From NCBI GenBank assembly GCA_012510325.1, contig JAAZIG010000116.1, forward strand, positions 1 to 9,202: 9,202 nt of DNA, given 5' to 3'. Numbering within the stretch: position 1 is the first letter of the stretch; each line of letters begins with the position of its first letter. A program made the position numbers and the translations under genes. The stretch is from Bacillota bacterium (lineage in GTDB: Bacteria > Bacillota > Dethiobacteria > DTU022). Positions 5,159-9,202 of this stretch are shown piece by piece. Under the pieces are notes generated by a model that searched no databases, was not told the DNA's origin, and saw only the letters and a program-made list of their open reading frames with translations.

Positions 5159-6958
5159 ATGAAGCGCTACGAATATCTCCTTCAGGGCGTTGTTGCCGGG
5201 TTGATCGGGGCCCTGGCGGGCTCGTTCATTCTTTGGGGGGCCTGGCTGCTGCCCTCTTTCGGGCTTCTCCTGACCAGAGTCAGTCTGGGGCACGGTTTCG
5301 CCGCCCTGCTCATCCTGGGCACGCTGGGCGGCCTGCTCTATGCCGCGGTGCTCCGCCGCCGCCGGCTGAGGCTTTACACTGCTGTCCTGGCGGGGGCAGT
5401 CCTTGGCTTCTTGCTCTATCTGGCCGGCCCGCTGCTGCTCGTCCCGGCGTTGCTCGGTTTGCCGCCTCTGGCCGCCGGCCCTCTGGACAACTGGATGCCG
5501 CTGCCCGCTTTTGTTCTCTACGGCATCATCACTGCTCTGCTGTACAGCCGCCTCGCTCTCGGCCAGTCCCCGAAAAGGAGCTACTACACCGCCGGTTTGC
5601 TGGTGGCGGCGGGGCTGCTGACCCCTTTTCTGCTCCGGGGGGCGCTCAGCACCGAACCGGCGGATCTGCAGTTGCCCCCGGGCTACCGGGCCGAGGTGGT
5701 GGCCAAGGGGCTGACCTACCCGACCTCTGTGGCCGTCGCCCCCTCCGGGGAGCTCTATGTGGCCGAATCGGGCTACGCCGCCGGCGGCAAGGAAAGCGAA
5801 GCCCGGGTGCTCCGAATCTCGCCCGACGGCTCCATCGAGGAGGTCGCCGCGGGCTTTAACGCCCCCCTGAACGGGCTGGCCCTGCGCGGGGAAAAGCTCT
5901 ATCTTTCCCACCGCGGCAAGATCACCGTCCTCGATCTGGAAAGCGGCGCGCAGGAGGATCTGCTCACCGGGCTGCCTTCGCTGGGGGACCACCAGAACGG
6001 TGCTCTGCTCTTTGGCCCCGACGGCGCCCTCTATTTCGGCCAGGGCACCGCCACCAATGCCGGGGTGGTCGGCCCGGACAATTTTCTCAACGGCTGGGCG
6101 GACCGCTATCCCAAATTTCATGACTTTCCCTCGCGTGACTTCATCCTCACGGGTGAAAATTACGAAGCTCCCGATCCGGGGACTCTCGAACCGGCGGACA
6201 AACAGAAGACCGGCGCTTTCGCTCCCTTTGGAGTGAAGCGGCACAAGGGGGAGCAGCTCAAGGCGACGCTGCCGGCCAGCGGCGCGGTGCACCGTCTCGA
6301 TCTGAAGAGCGGTGAGCTGAGCATCTACGCCGACGGTCTGCGCAATCCCTTCGGCCTCGCCGTCGACGGATCGGGCCAGCTCTACGCCACCAATTTAGGC
6401 TACGACGACCGCGGGGTCCGGGCGGCGAAGAGCTCCCCGGACTGGATCGTCAAGCTGAAGGAGGGGGCCTGGTACGGCTGGCCCGATTTTGCCGGCGAGC
6501 TGCCGCTGACCGAACCGCTCTTCGCCTCGGAGCGGGGGATCAACCGCCGCCCTCTCATCGTCGATCCCCCGCCGGTGGAGCCGCCCCTGGCGACGCTGCC
6601 GCCCCACTACTCTCCGATGAAGCTGGCCTGCGCTCCGGAAAAGTTTCCCGAAGAAGGTCTCTTCGTCGCCGTCTTCGGCGATGCCCAGCCTCTCAGCGGA
6701 AATCTGAAGGATCTCGTGCCCACCGGGGTGATCAAGGTCGATCCGCAGAGCGGGAAATACAGCTGGTTCATCAAGAACAAGAAGAAGCCGCGGGCCGGGC
6801 GCAGCGGCGGCGGCCTCAAGAGAACGATGGACCTGCAGTTCTGCCCCGGCGGGCGCTGTCTCTATCTGCTCGATTTCGGCGTCGTCGAGTTCACCGGGAT
6901 GGCGCCCAATGCCATCCCCAAAAGCGGGGTCCTCTGGAAGATCACCCCGCAGCGGTAA
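5159..6958 (+). CDS. Membrane protein with extracytoplasmic glucose/sorbosone-dehydrogenase-like beta-propeller
   Basis: This 599-aa protein has five hydrophobic segments at about 8-31, 45-65, 73-99, 114-134 and 143-161, then a long propeller domain from about 170 to the end. The positive loops RRRRLR (66-71) and the SPKRS loop (137-141) place the N-terminus inside and the propeller outside. The propeller shows repeated hydrophobic-PSG-LYV blade strands, the DHQNGALLFGPDG segment with H278 where sugar dehydrogenases of the PQQ-dependent GSDH family have their catalytic His, GLRNPFGLAVD (393-403) and GAWYGWPDFAG. The usual EHG-type segment after RNP is replaced by ATNLGYDDRG, so PQQ binding and dehydrogenase activity are uncertain. 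Four or so Cys (e.g. CAPEK, CPGGRC) lie late in the chain. The start is ATG at 5159 with AAGGGG at 5145-5150, 8 nt upstream. G+C looks high compared with the two genes before it. It stands alone, with 221 bp to the next gene. Confidence 0.82.
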   Translation: MKRYEYLLQGVVAGLIGALAGSFILWGAWLLPSFGLLLTRVSLGHGFAALLILGTLGGLLYAAVLRRRRLRLYTAVLAGAVLGFLLYLAGPLLLVPALLGLPPLAAGPLDNWMPLPAFVLYGIITALLYSRLALGQSPKRSYYTAGLLVAAGLLTPFLLRGALSTEPADLQLPPGYRAEVVAKGLTYPTSVAVAPSGELYVAESGYAAGGKESEARVLRISPDGSIEEVAAGFNAPLNGLALRGEKLYLSHRGKITVLDLESGAQEDLLTGLPSLGDHQNGALLFGPDGALYFGQGTATNAGVVGPDNFLNGWADRYPKFHDFPSRDFILTGENYEAPDPGTLEPADKQKTGAFAPFGVKRHKGEQLKATLPASGAVHRLDLKSGELSIYADGLRNPFGLAVDGSGQLYATNLGYDDRGVRAAKSSPDWIVKLKEGAWYGWPDFAGELPLTEPLFASERGINRRPLIVDPPPVEPPLATLPPHYSPMKLACAPEKFPEEGLFVAVFGDAQPLSGNLKDLVPTGVIKVDPQSGKYSWFIKNKKKPRAGRSGGGLKRTMDLQFCPGGRCLYLLDFGVVEFTGMAPNAIPKSGVLWKITPQR

Positions 6959-7164
6959 CCGCAAATGTGCCCCCGCTGTGACAAGCAGAAAAAGCCTGTT
7001 CCGGCAGTCCGGCGCCGCCCCCAGACAATCGTAAAAGAAGGATTTGGGCGTTTCCAGGGAGAAAGTATTAGTCTAACCGGAAACAATCTATCAAGAATCT
7101 CGACGACACAATCCAGCAACAGATCTACCACTCAAATCCCAGGATTAACTTGCAAATCAACAAA

Positions 7165-7170
7165 AAGGAG
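7165..7170 (+). promoter_or_regulatory. Ribosome binding site of the GH130 gene
   Basis: AAGGAG ends 9 nt before the ATG at 7180 and argues against an in-frame TTG start at 7150. The 6959-7179 gap otherwise shows no clear promoter; TTGGGC (7044-7049) and TATTAG (7066-7071) are a weak candidate pair. Confidence 0.75.
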
Positions 7171-7179
7171 TCTATAGGC

Positions 7180-8151
7180 ATGCCCAAATTTAAACAAGAT
7201 CGGCAGCTGTTTACCCGTTTTGGAGGTAACCCGATCCTTTCACCGGAGCGCTGGCCCTATCAGGTGAACTCCACCTTCAATCCCGGTGCCGTGCGCCACA
7301 ATGATGAAATCGTGCTGCTCGTTCGGGTGGAGGATATGCGCGGCTATTCGCATCTCACCTTCGCTCGCAGCAGAGATGGCATCACCAACTGGCAGATCGA
7401 TGAACAGCCGACCTTTATGCCCGATCCGGTCTACAATGAGGAGCAGTGGGGGATCGAAGATCCTCGCATCGTCTGGCTGGCTGAGAGGGAGGAGTACGCC
7501 GTCACCTACGTCTCCTTCTCCAAGGACGGCCCCATGGTTTCCCTCGCCCTGACCAAGGATCTGCACGGCTTTCTTCGCAAAGGAGCGATGCTGCCCCCGG
7601 AGGACAAGGATGCCTCCCTCTTTCCTCGCCTGATCAACGACCGCTACGTCCTCATACACCGCCCCATTATCCGGGGCGAGGCTCATATGTGGATTTCCTT
7701 CTCGCCGGACCTGAAGTACTGGGGCGACCACAAGATCCTCATTCCCGTTCGCCCCGGACGCTGGGACAGCACCCGGGTGGGCCTGGGGCCGCCGCCCATC
7801 GAGACCCGCGAAGGGTGGCTGATCATCTATCACGGCGTGCGCATGACCGTCTCCGGCGCCCTCTACCGCGTCGGCATGGCCCTGCTGGACCTGGATAAAC
7901 CGTGGGAGATCATCCGGCGCAGCGAGGAATGGGTCTTCGGCCCCCGCGAGCCCTACGAGCGGGTCGGCGACGTCCCCGGGGTGACCTTCCCCACGGGGAT
8001 CGTGCTGAACGAAACCAGCGGCAAGCTGCTCATGTATTACGGCGCCGCCGACACCAGCGTCTGCCTGGCGACAGCGCAGCTGGATAATCTTCTGGACTAT
8101 CTTCTGCTCGATTGCCCGGCAGAGGGAGGGAGCTGCTTGATGACAGAATGA
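7180..8151 (+). CDS. GH130 family beta-mannoside phosphorylase or hydrolase
   Basis: This 323-aa cytoplasmic protein is a five-bladed propeller enzyme of glycoside hydrolase family 130. Members phosphorolyse beta-mannosides such as 4-O-beta-mannosyl-glucose or beta-1,2- and beta-1,4-mannobiose to mannose 1-phosphate. Family marks are visible: NPILSP near the start, FNPGA (33-37), LLVRVED (46-52), GIEDPR with D94 as the expected proton donor, DKDASLFPR (142-150), HRP (160-162), YHG with H218, and YYGAADT (286-292). The conserved basic residues R49, R96, K143, R161 and H218 fit phosphate and sugar binding, so a phosphorylase is more likely than a hydrolase, but this is inference. There is no signal peptide. 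Its stop codon overlaps the start of the glycosyltransferase gene (ATGA), so the two are translationally coupled. Exact substrate and subfamily cannot be read by eye. Confidence 0.92.
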   Translation: MPKFKQDRQLFTRFGGNPILSPERWPYQVNSTFNPGAVRHNDEIVLLVRVEDMRGYSHLTFARSRDGITNWQIDEQPTFMPDPVYNEEQWGIEDPRIVWLAEREEYAVTYVSFSKDGPMVSLALTKDLHGFLRKGAMLPPEDKDASLFPRLINDRYVLIHRPIIRGEAHMWISFSPDLKYWGDHKILIPVRPGRWDSTRVGLGPPPIETREGWLIIYHGVRMTVSGALYRVGMALLDLDKPWEIIRRSEEWVFGPREPYERVGDVPGVTFPTGIVLNETSGKLLMYYGAADTSVCLATAQLDNLLDYLLLDCPAEGGSCLMTE

Positions 8152-9158
8152 GAATCGCAATTTTATCGCCCATCGCCTGGCGCACGCCGCCCCGCCACTA
8201 CGGTCCCTGGGAGCAGGTTGCCAGCTGGATCGCCGAGGGGCTTGTCGAGCTGGGCGCCGCGGTGACCCTTTACGCCACCGCCGACTCCAAGACCGCCGCC
8301 CGCCTCCGGGCCGTGGCGCCGCGCCCGTACGCCGAGGATGAATCGCTCGATCCCAAAGTGTGGGAGTCGCTCCATATCTCCGCTCTCTTTGAAGAGGCGG
8401 AGCAGTACGACCTGATCCACAATCACTACGACTTTTTGCCCCTGACCTATACGCAGCTCGTCAGGACGCCGGTGGTGACGACGATCCACGGTTTTTCATC
8501 GCCACAGATCGTCCCGGTCTACCGCAAGTATAACCGCCGGGTGCACTATGTCTCCATCAGCGACTCCGACCGCCATCCCGAGCTCGACTACAGCGCGACG
8601 ATCCACCACGGGATCCCCGTGGAGGAATTTCCTTTCCACAGCGAGCCGGAGGGATACCTCCTCTTTTTCGGGCGGATTCATCCCGACAAGGGCGCCGCCG
8701 AGGCGGTTGAGCTCGCCCGCCGCGTCGGCAGGCCGCTGATCATGGCCGGGATCATCCAGGATCGCCCCTATTTCGAGCGCACCGTGGCGCCGTACTTGGA
8801 CGGCGAGAAGATCACCTATATCGGGCCGGTGGGCCCCACAGAGAAGGGCGCTCTTTTGGGCGGCGCCGCCGCCCTGCTGCACCTGATCAATTTCGACGAG
8901 CCCTTCGGCTTGAGCGTGGTCGAGGCGATGGCCTGCGGCACCCCCGTGATCGCCCACCGCCGCGGCTCCATGCCCGAGCTGATCCGCCACGGCGAGACCG
9001 GCTTTTTGCTCGAGGGGCCCGGCGAGGCGCCGGCGGCCCTCGGGGATCTCACCGAAATTCACCGCCGGGACTGCCGCACCCATGTGGAGAACAATTTTAG
9101 CGTTAAGGTGATGGTGCAGCGCTATTTCGAGCTCTACCGGCAGATCATTAATAAATAG
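8148..9158 (+). CDS. Family 4 glycosyltransferase (GT-B fold)
   Basis: This 336-aa cytoplasmic enzyme has the two-Rossmann GT-B layout of family GT4. The N-terminal half starts MRIAILSPIAWRTPPRHYGPWE, with the acceptor-side glycine/proline loop, and contains the TIHGFSS segment. The C-terminal half has LLFFGRIHPDKG, with R176 and K181 that bind the donor's phosphates, and the retaining E-x7-E motif, E251 and E259, in DEPFGLSVVEAMACGTPVI. These residues are typical of retaining transferases using GDP-mannose, UDP-glucose or similar donors. The ATG at 8148 overlaps the stop codon of the GH130 gene by four bases. A GGGAGGGAG stretch 15 nt upstream is somewhat far, so re-initiation after the GH130 stop is likely. 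An in-frame TTG at 8112 would add 12 poorly matching residues. Its pairing with GH130 suggests a mannoside or glucoside product; the donor is unknown. Confidence 0.92.
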   Translation: MRIAILSPIAWRTPPRHYGPWEQVASWIAEGLVELGAAVTLYATADSKTAARLRAVAPRPYAEDESLDPKVWESLHISALFEEAEQYDLIHNHYDFLPLTYTQLVRTPVVTTIHGFSSPQIVPVYRKYNRRVHYVSISDSDRHPELDYSATIHHGIPVEEFPFHSEPEGYLLFFGRIHPDKGAAEAVELARRVGRPLIMAGIIQDRPYFERTVAPYLDGEKITYIGPVGPTEKGALLGGAAALLHLINFDEPFGLSVVEAMACGTPVIAHRRGSMPELIRHGETGFLLEGPGEAPAALGDLTEIHRRDCRTHVENNFSVKVMVQRYFELYRQIINK

Positions 9159-9202
9159 AAATGGGGCAAGGTTAAGGATAGAAGGACCTGAATTAACGAT
9201 TA
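9159..9202. other. Downstream tail, no feature seen
   Basis: The last 44 bases contain no start codon with a ribosome binding site and no hairpin followed by T residues, so the operon may continue past the window. Confidence 0.6.

Noticed and set aside
5135..6292. Long open frame on the minus strand opposite the propeller gene
   Set aside because: It is a product of the high G+C and codon bias of the real gene; the protein is Gln-, Arg- and Gly-rich low-complexity sequence with no domain.
6965..7177. 70-codon frame starting MCPRCDKQKK between the propeller and GH130 genes
   Set aside because: The CxxC start is suggestive, but there is no ribosome binding site, the rest is Ser/Thr/Arg-rich without pattern, and it runs over the GH130 leader.
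7240..8160. Long open frame on the minus strand opposite the GH130 gene
   Set aside because: The plus-strand GH130 protein carries all family motifs; the antisense frame has none.

Overview
The window looks like a chromosomal segment of a Gram-positive bacterium, most likely a moderately GC-rich member of the Bacillota, possibly an anaerobe. The inference rests on a sortase-type LPQTG cell-wall anchor, strong purine-rich Shine-Dalgarno sites (GGAGGA, GGGAGGT, AAGGAG), a LuxR-type regulator fused to 12 membrane segments, and intergenic repeats of a kind common in environmental bacterial genomes. No rRNA, tRNA, CRISPR array, transposase or phage gene is visible, so the taxon is inferred, not shown.

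Layout. Positions 1-92 hold the first 30 codons of an unrecognised minus-strand gene, divergent from a metallo-beta-lactamase-fold hydrolase (156-854). From 855 to 1465 there is no convincing protein gene: this is repeat island A, followed by a 40-nt hairpin and a possible 16-codon leader ORF. A 12-TM LuxR regulator (1466-2845) and an LPQTG surface protein (3125-4612) come next, separated by 279 bp that contain a perfect 20-bp palindrome. Repeat island B fills 4613-5158 and shares a 37-bp exact repeat and a 165-bp composite unit with island A. Then comes a 5-TM protein with an extracytoplasmic glucose/sorbosone-dehydrogenase-like beta-propeller (5159-6958). The window ends with an overlapping gene pair, a GH130 mannoside phosphorylase/hydrolase (7180-8151) and a family 4 glycosyltransferase (8148-9158).

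How the parts may work together. The LuxR protein is likely a membrane sensor whose DNA-binding domain acts in the cytoplasm. The palindrome between it and the surface protein is the obvious candidate operator, so the two genes may form a sensor-effector pair. This pair sits between two homologous repeat islands, and its G+C content looks lower than that of the genes to its right, which suggests an exchangeable cassette. The GH130/GT4 pair is translationally coupled and probably handles mannosides or related oligosaccharides. The propeller protein could act on sugars outside the membrane, but it lacks some hallmarks of a proven PQQ enzyme.

The most unusual structure is in the islands. Small hairpin elements and 27-bp palindromes are built into a 165-bp unit, and several base changes between copies preserve pairing, which points to a folded RNA or single-stranded DNA as the selected form.
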